In this document: positions 10,001 to 16,147 of the stretch, piece after piece | Position numbering within the stretch: the stretch's first letter is position 1 | Layout of the letters: each line of letters begins with the position of its first letter | From: a virus | IMG/VR virus record: IMGVR_UViG_3300030329_001791 | Span: 1-30,929 of that record | DNA length: 30,929 nucleotides | Direction: 5' to 3' (one strand) | Made by a program: the position numbers and the translations under genes | Notes under the pieces: generated by a model | Database searches by the model: none | What the model saw: only the letters and a program-made list of their open reading frames with translations | What the model was told of the DNA's origin: nothing

Positions 10001-11572
10001 CCGACACTGGCCAAGGTACTTACGGCGGACCCCAGTGTGAAGGTCAGGTTTGCCGACGGGTCGCTGGTCGATTGTCGGACTGCGTTTAAGATGATGGCCG
10101 ACGACATCGGAAACACCAGTATTGTCTCCGAAGGAGCGGGCCAACTACTTGCGCGTCAGTCTCAACGCCTCAATCGGTCCCTCGACCCTATGACGCAGAG
10201 TTGGTTCGTGAAGATGTTCGACAACCTGCACGCGGGTGCGCCAGCGTCCAAGTACAAGGCCGTACGGGCCGCCGATAAGAGCTTGTTTATGGTCAAGCGC
10301 ATGATCCGTCAGAGCGTGGAGACAGGGACGCTACGCACCCGACAGGCCCAGTGGCTCGACACAATGCAGAACATCTCCGCGAACCGTAACGTGGCGCGCG
10401 ACAGGCTGAACTACGCGTTGATCAACTGGACGTCCGACATGCGGCAGTGGGACATGGAGTGGCTGTCCCGCATCGCTATCTTCCCCACGTTCCAGAAAGG
10501 CTACCTCCGTCAGGGCTGGCTGTCCATGTTCGACATGCCGTCCACAGACTTGGGAGAGTACATCCAGCGGTACATGAAGGGAGCAACGGGCCCGCAGCGC
10601 ATGGAGATGTGGTACCGCGTTGTCGATTACTCGCGAGATCGATTGCTGAAACCCGAGCCGGGTAAAGAGTACGAGGAAGAGGAAGCTCGCGAACTGGTAC
10701 GTAGGGGCGAGTACCCCACCTACAACTTTGACCGCGTACTTGTAGACTTTGACCGGCTCGACAAAGAGTCCCAAGAACTTTTCGCAGACGCCAAGATCGC
10801 CCGTACTTACCAGTACCGTGTGCTTCCCGGTGCCCAGTCGCTCTTGTTCTACAAGACGGTGGCCGAGGCCAGCCTGCTCATGGGGGCGATGCTGTCGTAC
10901 GGAGCAGACACAGTCGGACTGGCTGACCGGGAAGTAGGGGCCCCCGGCATTGCGGAGCTTATGGGTGACTTCATTGGGAACTTTGCTTGGGATCACATCA
11001 GTGTAGGTTTTGACGCTATGACCCGCGTCGCACGTGGGACGACCGACTACAAGAGCCACTATGGTCCCAAGCTGTCTATGGGGGAGGCCGAGGCTCTGAT
11101 GTTCTTAGGTATGTCGGATATTATTCTTCCCGACGCACGGGGCTCGTACCGCCTGAACGCAAACGGCACCGCCGGCTACATTACACCCGGCAGTGCGGCC
11201 CGCGCGACAGTTGCGTACGGGCTTAGGGAATCTTCTATGTTGAAAGACTTCCACCGAGCGGCATCGGCTTACGGAATACTGGACCCCACGAGTCCGACTG
11301 CGCCTGTGTCGGTGCAACAAATGGCCCAGCAATACGAAGGGGACATCGGCAACTGGCGAGCCCGATTTGATGCTATGTTGAACATTGCTGGCGTGCTAGA
11401 GCGGCGGTTCTTGCACCTTGAGAATGCTCAACACTACAGCAAGGTTCGCATGGCCAAAGAGCTTCAGATGCGAGAAGCAATCTGGCAACATCGCGCCGAG
11501 GAACCCATTCAGGAAAAACTGAAGCGAGAAGTCATTAACACTTCAAACGAAGATGAGTTACTATCGGATTGA
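4076..11572 (+). CDS. giant putative DNA-ejection / internal virion protein (2498 aa), T7 gp16-position
   Basis: Single uninterrupted 2498-aa frame, almost a quarter of the window; ATG with AGGTG six bases upstream. The N-terminal ~300 residues are acidic, charged and Pro/Ala-rich. Residues ~735-765 are hydrophobic (MLGLGLFAGLIAEPG). Residues ~790-1210 are helical with coiled-coil character. Further hydrophobic or amphipathic stretches lie near 1885-1925 (ETMLLGFMGLGRPAMIPV) and 2250-2290 (ASLLMGAMLSYGADTVGL). I see no lysozyme or transglycosylase signature like that at the start of T7 gp16 (1318 aa), and no polymerase motifs that would make it an N4-type virion RNA polymerase. Hydrophobic stretches within a soluble giant fit a protein stored in the head and ejected to form a channel. 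Confidence is high that it is coding, moderate for the role. Confidence 0.75.
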   Translation: MAEEEVPTGSAVDPAVLDKFDAEIEDSESYFDRFVMKKAKNFYLKGQERIARSALPKDVRDQDVFSSLPEPAKYDPAPIEDETPAPTLGELARNESTLTSPRSVFASAPPSGATAEEQQEWYRQEQLRWDKYARDRQGLSNTRTALKSDLDWNEREAKAKEMRRKATEKETKDDVQEAHYNWHKKMLIATHGSWSKDLPVVPVADEAEKYMVESLAAGDTDARHIFSADGTLDEDVYKVLNNYARKEFGREYDSPEELAEFFAEDHKRAKETHDRSMEFLSKALTGVTEAEAAEVEELYDKLLTAYRAYEENPTAETQAEAQLRQKEFVSVYQPIQKRAADAEDRPGIIGILPEAQQWTSSMPVIEDRDVESHIASLLSPSMAERTLLEMSKDDAYLQMVDSGVRALIDMPVEQKRQLFGVARGNQLESAYSFYAGKKLGNDLIVPMAYDPTTERAPLDLRHHENAIKAHAYIYYMGEIIRREGPPPSDPDERNRVLDERFERATKLADEQAKAAVERFKYGQSAPYFTRDPDQKLEKFLNGESFLGAVANAAGFMYDWIMPQGQIQRRVLPVVRGEIDWDKEGAVKDWFVGSDHRSLEAGVFRNVAALMLPYRKIGGKVFVDGEGRYSVTPGFAAEMLGEKWYPLDSAFRVLGPFSEGLGAAYRVALRELMEEADNGQIAHDQGFGMALVSRMAEKIRDSDEVTIAMTETTDNVGPLLMGLPKSLFGADPKYQAPRTMLGLGLFAGLIAEPGPIEAAIVAKRGTQGLRFKDPIRTKLGLTTTTELTRGLQAVQDEFGSLDDIRNLTVDQLEDIQKRLAKVATGDRVGGAQVAVRTIRNEAMMGINQTTSRMAADFLQQAIDQATAFTKSADDIANRTRNTANVVYMERARQGIENAATLGKKKIKEVEADIEKVLRQSDDSLTPEQIKAIQDDFLLDIQEQVFRLKAQEAIVEGQRNAIAVMKSNLDNMKALEAVFGVFGKGVHLRKPVSDVLDAFKTMSDPDASLRARKKAVAKLSEILDVADASKPRAKGVYDLDDVFSYINDVMLTRQVKADDLARRVKELWPGGKAGRHVSPELRAQRAKVRTEIEEMLGHALQYGGELSVAATAAKIAGMEKALAVEETKFAELGQKAVDWMGTANAAVKSFTPEIAQLPEGVGAAAVKLIESMEQEVRKLKYTPESLELQLQRIENLKKAFPELTNRALHEVKNALINNMELLEILKTDPTVLKRIAQTSRLGWLVDQKGGVVRVGDKVGEEIRVTDWEAMVKLEDAQFEQLIGTFLKGDLTDVQKAEFIRDLFSRGSYMVHMFETPTGKLFKGAKAGLRSYAQLFAGQGVELMGNWVRGLITEPRATYFYTMAQFRPGGRMYGFSSFFQKTLGINSVTTSTRWELFSIRQQTRIRNVVKDTTRLIKFRTEEALQRGEDAIDVKEAQKQAYREAMTTTGRIEIVDPRTTHVLHDLTGFISETSIVEDAIRSILYSAEANPQAAQAAKAYGPDMMNTEAAFWGVLEAFLPDISDVKVGGRVPSADEWQALVFKYHNVVIDEVVKKMGPIIDDTPPGALYDDLFTLIEDQINLVFGVKKAGGAMIAKAENIKLYHDALILSATHHRTAQAMLIELGNFNPTMARSANALLSDTFESKPFQTVPLQVGDLVVPIRKIKRMQSIMGTPITKAEIEEIRALDGSLVRRADEILESGLDFSRADDALGRAEDIGATALKRPYDVENAFFKLDTTETAKILALFKEGDTLPDGTVLAKGDKPHAWLEGIQDPVPLDEITRQSDHYSMAFLDGIEGILAFGLRTVDDALSESETQKFLTMRSRLDSMAQRFIIHSYNPKNPNNPVLIPQQFFSYFNDVIDNTRKLTATAAKNSPTVRNNWALYDRTLAFFKETMLLGFMGLGRPAMIPVQLFGDLMSMAVTVDRVPSMAKIGMGGVLGYMGNRVAKAWDELAIKLDEEATSKGRTWLAPMAVSMMNPTLAKVLTADPSVKVRFADGSLVDCRTAFKMMADDIGNTSIVSEGAGQLLARQSQRLNRSLDPMTQSWFVKMFDNLHAGAPASKYKAVRAADKSLFMVKRMIRQSVETGTLRTRQAQWLDTMQNISANRNVARDRLNYALINWTSDMRQWDMEWLSRIAIFPTFQKGYLRQGWLSMFDMPSTDLGEYIQRYMKGATGPQRMEMWYRVVDYSRDRLLKPEPGKEYEEEEARELVRRGEYPTYNFDRVLVDFDRLDKESQELFADAKIARTYQYRVLPGAQSLLFYKTVAEASLLMGAMLSYGADTVGLADREVGAPGIAELMGDFIGNFAWDHISVGFDAMTRVARGTTDYKSHYGPKLSMGEAEALMFLGMSDIILPDARGSYRLNANGTAGYITPGSAARATVAYGLRESSMLKDFHRAASAYGILDPTSPTAPVSVQQMAQQYEGDIGNWRARFDAMLNIAGVLERRFLHLENAQHYSKVRMAKELQMREAIWQHRAEEPIQEKLKREVINTSNEDELLSD

Positions 11573-11582
11573 GGGCTAAAAG

Positions 11583-11888
11583 ATGTCGGGCTTAGAGTTA
11601 CGGGTCACCAATCTTGAAGAACAAGTGGGTGGTATCCGAGAGACAGTAGCCGTCATTCAGACGGAACAAAAGTACACAGTCGGCGCATTGGGGCGGATCG
11701 AAGAGCGGCTCGATGAAATGCGAGATCGCTCACTATGGAGCCTTGCGGCGGCCCTAAAACACCCTCAAACCTTGATTATGATCTTAACTGTGCTTGGCGG
11801 CTTGCTGGGCAACAACGCTCTACTGGCCATGGCCGACACGATTGCGGACGCAAATGCGTCGGAAACTGTTGACATAGCAGGGGAATAA
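11583..11888 (+). CDS. coiled-coil protein with one membrane segment, holin candidate
   Basis: 101 aa; GAGGG lies seven bases before ATG. Residues 1-45 form a heptad-patterned helix (LELRVTNLEEQVGGIRETV, then LGRIEERLDEMRD). One hydrophobic stretch spans residues ~61-80 (TLIMILTVLGGLLGNNALL), followed by a short acidic tail. An N-terminal coiled coil followed by one membrane helix resembles XhlA-like holin accessory proteins, and T7 also has its holin gene (17.5) a little downstream of gene 16. It could equally be a small membrane-bound virion assembly factor. No catalytic motif. Confidence 0.5.
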   Translation: MSGLELRVTNLEEQVGGIRETVAVIQTEQKYTVGALGRIEERLDEMRDRSLWSLAAALKHPQTLIMILTVLGGLLGNNALLAMADTIADANASETVDIAGE

Positions 11889-11940
11889 GAATAACAATCT
11901 AGCAGGCCGAGGGCCGAAGTAAGTCTTAGGAGACAAAAGC

Positions 11941-12399
11941 ATGGCGAATATCAAGCAGAAGTTCATCAAGCCCGGTAGGGATTTTAACTACAGCGAGGGC
12001 GTGAAGGTGAAGAACAACTCCACGTCGACCGCGATCACAGCGGGCCAAGTCCTGTACGTCGCTGGACTGGACGGAGCTTTCTTGAAAGTCGCCCCCGCAC
12101 TGGCCGATGCACTGACGACGGTAGCGGGCCGCCTGCTGGTCGCTAAGCACGACATCCCGGCTGACGGCTACGGCATCGGACTTCCGTGGCAGGTGATCAC
12201 CATGGACACCTCGACTAAGGCAGTCGGGAACCCTGTCTATGTGTCGCACTCTGCGGCTGGAACTGTGACCAAGACTGCGCCTACCGGCACCGGGAATGTT
12301 GTCCGCGAGGTCGGTACGGTCATCGTCGTTGGCGGCGCGACCGCTGGCAAGGCATTGTTCTGTGGTGAGGGTGCTCAGAACCTCGTCGCACTCAGCTAG
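11941..12399 (+). CDS. head decoration-like protein (DUF2190 type)
   Basis: 152 aa, AGGAG eight bases before ATG. The protein is beta-rich with the features of DUF2190/capsid-cement proteins: an N-terminal KPGRDFNY arm, a conserved AITAGQVLYVAGLDGAF strand-turn, then IPADGYGIGLPWQVITMDTS, GNPVYVSHSAAGTV and a C-terminal AGKALFCGEG strand. Such proteins bind the outer capsid surface and stabilise it after expansion. No membrane segment. The capsid and scaffold genes are not in the window, so this gene is separated from them or they lie to the left. Confidence 0.6.
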   Translation: MANIKQKFIKPGRDFNYSEGVKVKNNSTSTAITAGQVLYVAGLDGAFLKVAPALADALTTVAGRLLVAKHDIPADGYGIGLPWQVITMDTSTKAVGNPVYVSHSAAGTVTKTAPTGTGNVVREVGTVIVVGGATAGKALFCGEGAQNLVALS

Positions 12400-12407
12400 G
12401 AGGCTAG

Positions 12408-12971
12408 ATGCCCCGCTCAGTTAAAACCTCTAGGGTTATCGCCGAGGCTACGATCACCCCGACTGACATCCCCAGTGCTGATGGGGATATGGTTACGGTC
12501 GCCTTTACGGTGCCCACACGGGGCTATATCCACAGGCTACACGCAACTTGGGGTAAGAGTAGTGCGTTCGCTGACTCTGGGGACGACGGCGGTTTTTACC
12601 TACACACTGCCTGCGCCGCAGGTGCAGGGGCCGGGACGACACGGCTGGTGTCAGCCGACGCCCAAACGATCTTCGCCTCCGGCCCCCTGAGCCCCAAGAA
12701 CGGGTTCGACTACGGTGGAGCGAAGGCAATTGGGTCAAGCATCTATGTGTTTGCGCCCTCCCTTGATATTAACGGAGGGATGAAGGGCGGCGGGGAAGCG
12801 TCGGTGCCACAAGGGGGCGGTCCCGTCGGGGCCTTTTACGACCTTAGTGGGGGCACTCTCGGCCCTGCGACAGGGACAGGGACGCTCTTCTTTACGTGGG
12901 TCGGGGGCAAGGACATGAACAACGACGCACTGTTCTTTAAGTTGCGCCTTGAAATCGAACCCCTCTCGTAG
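12408..12971 (+). CDS. hypothetical beta-rich virion protein
   Basis: 187 aa; AGGAGG lies four bases before ATG and eight bases after the previous stop. Composition is Gly/Ala/Thr-rich with regularly alternating strands (VIAEATITPTDIP, MVTVAFTVPTRGYIHRLHA, TLFFTWVGGKD, FFKLRLEIEPLS) and Gly-rich loops near residues 120-160. This looks like a jelly-roll or decoration-type fold. No recognised family. Its place directly after the decoration-like gene suggests a surface or stabilising protein of the head or tail. Function unknown. Confidence 0.6.
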   Translation: MPRSVKTSRVIAEATITPTDIPSADGDMVTVAFTVPTRGYIHRLHATWGKSSAFADSGDDGGFYLHTACAAGAGAGTTRLVSADAQTIFASGPLSPKNGFDYGGAKAIGSSIYVFAPSLDINGGMKGGGEASVPQGGGPVGAFYDLSGGTLGPATGTGTLFFTWVGGKDMNNDALFFKLRLEIEPLS

Positions 12972-12978
12972 GTGAATC

Positions 12979-13254
12979 ATGTCATTCTGGGCGGCGGCGA
13001 TACCACTGCTACAGACTTTTGCGGCTGGCGAGCAAAAGCGTAAGCAGGCAGAACAGTTACCTACAGCAAAAGGGACTACATTTGTCGCCCCCCCTGTGGC
13101 AGGTAGCCAGCGCAGTGACATGGCGCGGGACATCGTACTTGCAGGGGCCAAGAAACGCAGATCGGATGAGATGAAGCGCGAGCAGAAAGAAGAGGCTATG
13201 GAAGAGCAGGCCAAGTCTGTCTCGAAAGACGTAGCAGAGGCCGCTAAACGCTGA
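12979..13254 (+). CDS. small helical hypothetical protein (virion module)
   Basis: 91 aa; AGGTG four bases before ATG. Starts with a short hydrophobic helix (SFWAAAIPLLQTFAAG) followed by a highly charged Lys/Glu/Ala helical part (EMKREQKEEAMEEQAKSVS). A hydrophobic N-terminus of this MSFWAAAIP type followed by a charged helix is seen in small structural or internal virion proteins of podoviruses. No catalytic residues. Could be a minor structural or assembly protein; not assigned further. Confidence 0.55.
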   Translation: MSFWAAAIPLLQTFAAGEQKRKQAEQLPTAKGTTFVAPPVAGSQRSDMARDIVLAGAKKRRSDEMKREQKEEAMEEQAKSVSKDVAEAAKR

Positions 13255-13277
13255 TTACTCACGGGCAGGGAGTATAA

Positions 13278-14657
13278 GTGGCGAGCTATAAAGAGCTAGC
13301 GAAGAAGTACGGGAAGAAACTACGAGAGGAGTGTGAGTTTGCCGAGTACACTCCGGGCCGACGTGCGATTGCCGCCATGCTCACCGATTGGACCGGCGAA
13401 TACGTCACCGAGCACAAGGCGCGAGCGGTCATCAAGGAACTTAACCTGCCCAAGGGCCAGCACACCGGCAGGTCTGACCCCTCGACTCGCATTGAAGACC
13501 ACAGCCCCAACCCCCTTGAGCGGCAAATCTCAACGAAGGGCCTGTCTATTAAGACCCTCGACGACCTCCTTAAAGTGGCCTGCGTAGATAAGAAGGAGTG
13601 GCACGTCACCAGTTGGAAGGCGAACGCTTGGGAGACGGCCCACAAGGTCAAGGACACGATGCGAAAGGTCACGCTGCATCAGGTCAAGGCGAACCTAGAG
13701 AGGCGCATTGAGGCGACGTACAGGGCTGCCGAGCCTGCACGGGTGATACCTAAAATCGATCACCCCGCCCGCGAGTCTAACCTACAGCAAGCCGTGATCG
13801 TCCCCGACTTACAAGCGGGCTTCGCGTGGAAGAATAAGTATACGTATCTTGAGCCCATGCACGACAGAGCGGCCATGGATGCGGTCCTACGGCTAATCCG
13901 CGAGGTCAACCCCCAGCATGTGATCTTGCTAGGTGACATGGTGGACTTCGCCCCGTGGAGCACACGGTTTCCGAGAAAACCAGAGTACAAACAAACGACC
14001 CAGCCTACAATAGACGAGCTTCATTGGTGGCTTGCGGAGATTCGGTCTTCAGCACCGGGGGCCAAGATCGTCTACATGGCTGGCAATCACGAAGAACGTA
14101 TGTCGAAAGCTATGGTCGAGAAGCTCTCGGAGGCCACTTACTTGACCCGCGTGTACGAAGAGTCCCCGGCCCTAAGTGTTCGCAATCTCCTGAGGTTGGA
14201 CGATTTAGACATCGAGTGGGTAGGTCCATACGGAGCGGATTGGTGGTTATGGGACCGTGTTCGCATCAACCACGGGACGAAGGTACGTTCTGGCGGCGGG
14301 GCCACAGCGATGGCAATCGCCAAGACGGCGCGCTGGTCTGAAGTCTACGGTCACATTCACAAAGTAGAAATGATGCAGAAGACTTTCCACGGGCCCTTCG
14401 GAAGAAACGTGATTACAGCCATGTCTCCGGGCTGCCTGTGCCGAGTCGACGGTGCTGTCCCCGGAGTATCTTTAAGTCCTGACTGGCAACAGGGCTGTGG
14501 GATTGCTACATTAGATGAGAAAACAGAGCAGGTACATATGCAGGTACTTCCTATATACGATGGCTCGCTTGTTTACGACGGACGTGTTATCGAAGGACAA
14601 GACCCTGTCGATCAAATCGCATTTGAAACAGGCTGGAAACAGCTTATTGGAGACTAA
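13278..14657 (+). CDS. calcineurin-like metallophosphoesterase with extra N-terminal region
   Basis: 459 aa, GTG start with GGGAG five bases upstream (no nearby in-frame ATG). The C-terminal two thirds carry the metallophosphoesterase signature: PDLQ (residues 176-179), LGDMVD (218-223), GNHEER (269-274), NHGTK (331-335) and GHIH (358-361). The first motif is D-x-Q instead of the usual D-x-H, so one metal ligand differs. Residues 1-160 precede the catalytic domain; 20-60 look like a small helix-turn-helix (AIAAMLTDWTGEYVTEHKAR) and may bind nucleic acid. The reaction would be metal-dependent hydrolysis of a phosphodiester or phosphomonoester; the substrate is unknown. It sits among virion genes, so it may be a DNA-processing or packaging-associated nuclease/phosphatase. 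Confidence 0.8.
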   Translation: MASYKELAKKYGKKLREECEFAEYTPGRRAIAAMLTDWTGEYVTEHKARAVIKELNLPKGQHTGRSDPSTRIEDHSPNPLERQISTKGLSIKTLDDLLKVACVDKKEWHVTSWKANAWETAHKVKDTMRKVTLHQVKANLERRIEATYRAAEPARVIPKIDHPARESNLQQAVIVPDLQAGFAWKNKYTYLEPMHDRAAMDAVLRLIREVNPQHVILLGDMVDFAPWSTRFPRKPEYKQTTQPTIDELHWWLAEIRSSAPGAKIVYMAGNHEERMSKAMVEKLSEATYLTRVYEESPALSVRNLLRLDDLDIEWVGPYGADWWLWDRVRINHGTKVRSGGGATAMAIAKTARWSEVYGHIHKVEMMQKTFHGPFGRNVITAMSPGCLCRVDGAVPGVSLSPDWQQGCGIATLDEKTEQVHMQVLPIYDGSLVYDGRVIEGQDPVDQIAFETGWKQLIGD

Positions 14658-14658
14658 G

Positions 14659-14835
14659 ATGGCAAGGAAAGGTAAGTTCAATATCTTCGCACTCGCTTCC
14701 CGCATCCTTCGGGTTGGCCGGGAGATCACATCCGCACTGTCTGACGACGGTAAGATTAGTGACCGAGAACGAGATCTGATTATTGCAGTTTTGCTGGAAG
14801 AGATTAGTGAGTACCTAGACGAGATCATGGGGTGA
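14659..14835 (+). CDS. small hypothetical protein with DGKIS motif
   Basis: 58 aa from the ATG one base after the preceding TAA. The N-terminus is basic (MARKGKFNIFALASRILRVG) and could be an amphipathic helix; the C-terminal half has DDGKISDRERD, half of an EF-hand-like loop, then an acidic helix (VLLEEISEYLDEI). A larger in-frame reading from 14515 would overlap the metallophosphoesterase by 143 bp and is not favoured. Similar short DGK-motif proteins occur in phages near lysis or structural genes, but I cannot assign a function. Confidence 0.55.
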   Translation: MARKGKFNIFALASRILRVGREITSALSDDGKISDRERDLIIAVLLEEISEYLDEIMG

Positions 14836-14838
14836 TGA

Positions 14839-15195
14839 ATGGCCGTTACAGGTAACAACCAGAAGACAAGCGTCACGTACAGGATCTTCCACGACTCCGA
14901 TGCGGAAGATGTAGATAATATCGCGGGTGGAAGTTGCTCTCTCTATTCCGCCTTTATCCACAACGCGGACAGTAATCCTGTCTGGTTGAAGCTGTACGAC
15001 GCAGTGGACCCCACGTATGGAACTACCGCACCCTCGCATATTTTTCGTATCGAGGCGACTTCACGTGAGGTGTTTACGTGGCCCACCGGGTTGGCCTTTA
15101 GTAACGGATTAAGCTATGCTGTAGTGACCACCAACTCCACTGGTGGTACGACGCATCCAAGTTCTGCGGCGGCTCTGCGCCTAGTCACTTCGTGA
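14839..15195 (+). CDS. beta-rich virion-associated protein, tandem paralogue A
   Basis: 118 aa; GGGGTG lies four bases before ATG. It is built of beta strands with a conserved order also seen in the next gene: a strand with a Y-x-x-F/L-x-N/D-N/S-A motif (LYSAFIHNADSNPVWLKLYDA), then T-APSHI, a strand before REVFTWPTGL, and a closing A(A/V)-RL strand. No enzyme motif or membrane segment. Small proteins of this kind end the structural operons of several environmental phages and may decorate the particle. Role inferred from context. Confidence 0.55.
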   Translation: MAVTGNNQKTSVTYRIFHDSDAEDVDNIAGGSCSLYSAFIHNADSNPVWLKLYDAVDPTYGTTAPSHIFRIEATSREVFTWPTGLAFSNGLSYAVVTTNSTGGTTHPSSAAALRLVTS

Positions 15196-15203
15196 GGTAA
15201 AGA

Positions 15204-15581
15204 ATGGCGGCTACTTCCCACACAGTTCTTACTCCGGTTGCTGACATTGAGGTTGTCGACACGGCGGCCACAAACACGGCTGTTACCAACGCCAGCGCCA
15301 GTTCAGGTAGTGCTACGCTGTACTACGTAGAGCTAGACAACTCGGCTAACTCCACAACGACCTACCTCAAGATGGTCCGGGCCGCTTCCGCTACGCCGAG
15401 TAGCACTGCACCCGACACCATCATTAGTGCCCCCGCTAACGAAACCGTGTACTTTACGTTCGCAACTGGGCTCGACCAAGACTACATTACGTACTGGGCG
15501 ACCTCGACCGCAGCGAATGCTACGACCCAGACCGCCCCTTCGACAGCGGTCACGGTTCGCTTCCTGCTCAAGAACAGCTAA
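15204..15581 (+). CDS. beta-rich virion-associated protein, tandem paralogue B
   Basis: 125 aa; GAGG six bases before ATG. Matches the preceding protein in layout: LYYVELDNSANSTTTYLKMV, then STAPDTIISAPANETVYF and FATGLDQDYITYWATS, ending VTVRFLLKNS. The two are a recent or functional duplication, lying 8 bp apart. This is the last gene of the rightward virion block; its TAA overlaps the leftward stop codon of the endolysin gene (CTAA shared at 15578-15581). Function unknown, probably a surface protein. Confidence 0.55.
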   Translation: MAATSHTVLTPVADIEVVDTAATNTAVTNASASSGSATLYYVELDNSANSTTTYLKMVRAASATPSSTAPDTIISAPANETVYFTFATGLDQDYITYWATSTAANATTQTAPSTAVTVRFLLKNS

Positions 15582-16147
15582 GCGAGCTTAACCTTTCCGA
15601 AGGTTAGTCCTCTTGTAGCTTCGTACTCGCTGTACTCTGGCATTTCGGGCAGTCGGGGGGACACGGGTCCGATCCCCCGCCACACAACTCCATTGTGCTC
15701 GATTCCGTTTCTACGGCTTCGCGTCGCTTCCAGCACAAGCAGTCGACCTCCACTGGAGAAACCGAGGAAGGAGTGTCCACCTTCCCACTCACCCGCCCAC
15801 ACTTGATACAAATACCACCCATCACCGTGTTCCTCATCTGTGATCCCCAACTCTTCGGCGACCTTCAGCGGACCCCACATATCGTTGCGGTCCCACATCT
15901 GCCACCTCTTATAGTAATCGACTGACCACGGCGCGTCAGGGAATACTTGCGAGAGGACCGCCCAAGTGAATGTCGAACAATCTATTTTGCGAGTACCTGT
16001 CCGCAAAAGAGAAGGGGGTACGCCACGGACATCAGGCGGGAAATCCACCTGACCTCCGTAGACGTACCCCATCCAGCAGTCTAGGTTATCGAGCACTCGG
16101 TCTGTCGACGTCAACAAGGTCCCATCCGAAACTTCCGGGGTCATATC
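15578..16147 (-). CDS. NlpC/P60-like cysteine peptidase, probable endolysin
   Basis: 189 aa from the first ATG (16147), preceded by AAGGA at short spacing; a GTG start at 16210 would add 21 residues. Both overlap the end of the upstream ATPase gene. The N-terminal helix and YVYGG (residues 28-31, with the next G) precede KIDCSTFTWAVL with candidate nucleophile Cys56; EGGHSFLGF supplies His124, followed by LLVLEAT, where Glu139 occupies the place of the usual third polar residue. This is the layout of NlpC/P60 peptidoglycan endopeptidases, which cut stem peptides of the host wall. No signal peptide, so a holin would be needed for release. Last gene of the leftward operon, apart from the virion block. 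Confidence 0.65.
   Translation of the reverse strand, partial: DMTPEVSDGTLLTSTDRVLDNLDCWMGYVYGGQVDFPPDVRGVPPSLLRTGTRKIDCSTFTWAVLSQVFPDAPWSVDYYKRWQMWDRNDMWGPLKVAEELGITDEEHGDGWYLYQVWAGEWEGGHSFLGFSSGGRLLVLEATRSRRNGIEHNGVVWRGIGPVSPRLPEMPEYSEYEATRGLTFGKVKLA
15589..15606. other. hairpin at the convergent gene end
   Basis: Perfect 7-bp inverted repeat TAACCTT / AAGGTTA with loop TCCG, just past the converging stop codons and inside the 3' end of the endolysin gene. It lacks a T-run on either side, so it is not a classical intrinsic terminator, but it is the only stem-loop near this head-on junction and might slow or stabilise converging transcripts. Confidence 0.3.

Noticed and set aside
10331-11059. 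- strand frame of 242 aa
   Set aside because: Antisense shadow of the giant gene, Val/His/Arg-rich without domain pattern.
4076-11572. N4-type virion RNA polymerase
   Set aside because: Large size invited the idea, but I found no T7-like RNA polymerase motifs such as the motif B Lys/Tyr or HDS block.
14515-14835. 106-aa version of the small DGKIS protein
   Set aside because: Would overlap the metallophosphoesterase by 143 bp; the ATG at 14659 right after its stop is more natural.
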